Assembly: GCA_009776345.1 (NCBI GenBank)
Contig: WRLS01000132.1
Coordinates: 1 to 5,713 of the forward strand
DNA length: 5,713 bases
Reading direction: 5' to 3'
Source of the DNA: Oscillospiraceae bacterium
Lineage (GTDB): Bacteria; Bacillota; Clostridia; Oscillospirales; Ruminococcaceae
Of the stretch, positions 5,625 to 5,713 are shown one piece after another (positions within the stretch are counted from its first letter, which is position 1; every line of letters begins with the position of its first letter). The translations under genes were made by a program, and so were the position numbers. A model generated the notes under the pieces. That model was not told the origin of the DNA, searched no databases, and was given only the letters and a program-made list of their open reading frames with translations.

Positions 5625-5654
5625 CCCCTCCTTGGAGGGGTGGCGCGGAGCGCC
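5625..5654. repeat. Double-palindrome element at right edge
   Basis: Two hairpins lie back to back: CCCCTCC-TT-GGAGGGG (5625-5640) and, one base later, GGCGC-GGA-GCGCC (5642-5654). They are followed by GGGGTGGTTT. The same composite is familiar to me from intergenic spaces of uncultured Clostridia genomes. The remaining bases to the window end (5655-5713) contain GCGGT (5670-5674) and ACCGC (5695-5699), which could close a larger fold, and no coding signal. The element may continue beyond the window. Confidence 0.55.
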
Positions 5655-5713
5655 GGGGTGGTTTATAACGCGGTTTCATCTTCGGTTAGTTTTCACCGCC
5701 CCAGCCCCCGCGG

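Noticed and set aside
5541..5654. CRISPR-like repeats at the right edge
   Set aside because: The palindromes are of different sequence and unequal spacing, with no constant repeat and variable spacer pattern and no cas gene nearby.

Overview
This looks like a piece of chromosome from an uncultured or poorly described Clostridia-type bacterium (Bacillota). Supporting signs are strong purine-rich Shine-Dalgarno sites in front of every gene, a membrane-anchored SDS22/internalin-like leucine-rich-repeat protein, and a short-palindrome intergenic cluster of a style common in gut and anaerobic Clostridia genomes. The taxonomic call is inference. The left ~1.3 kb is visibly richer in A+T than the rest, which suggests two stretches of different origin meeting at a tRNA gene.

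Layout. Positions 1-203 form a structured leader: a dyad (73-111), a 14-codon leader ORF (136-180), and two mutually exclusive stems (160-187 and 179-202), the second of which hides the ribosome-binding site of the next gene. At 204-1223 (+) is an APH-fold small-molecule kinase with an intact active site. A stem-loop terminator (1300-1330), a tRNA-Thr(UGU) with encoded CCA on the minus strand (1334-1408), and the tRNA promoter (1449-1477) follow. At 1483-2964 (-) is a single-pass membrane protein with a Lys/Pro-rich cytoplasmic tail, a TPR-like stalk and seven tandem 22-residue LRRs. A divergent intergenic region (2965-3170) with operator-like palindromes separates it from a DegT/DnrJ/EryC1/StrS aminotransferase-like protein at 3171-4217 (+) that lacks the PLP-binding lysine. 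That gene converges, with a 10-base gap, on a 12-helix MFS transporter at 4228-5496 (-). The right edge (5541-5713) holds G+C-rich palindromic repeats.

How the genes relate. No two genes form a clear operon; each has its own signals and orientation changes repeatedly. The most interesting points are the apparent translational attenuator in front of the kinase, the lysine-less DegT homologue, and the LRR surface protein. I found no defence system, CRISPR array or transposase.
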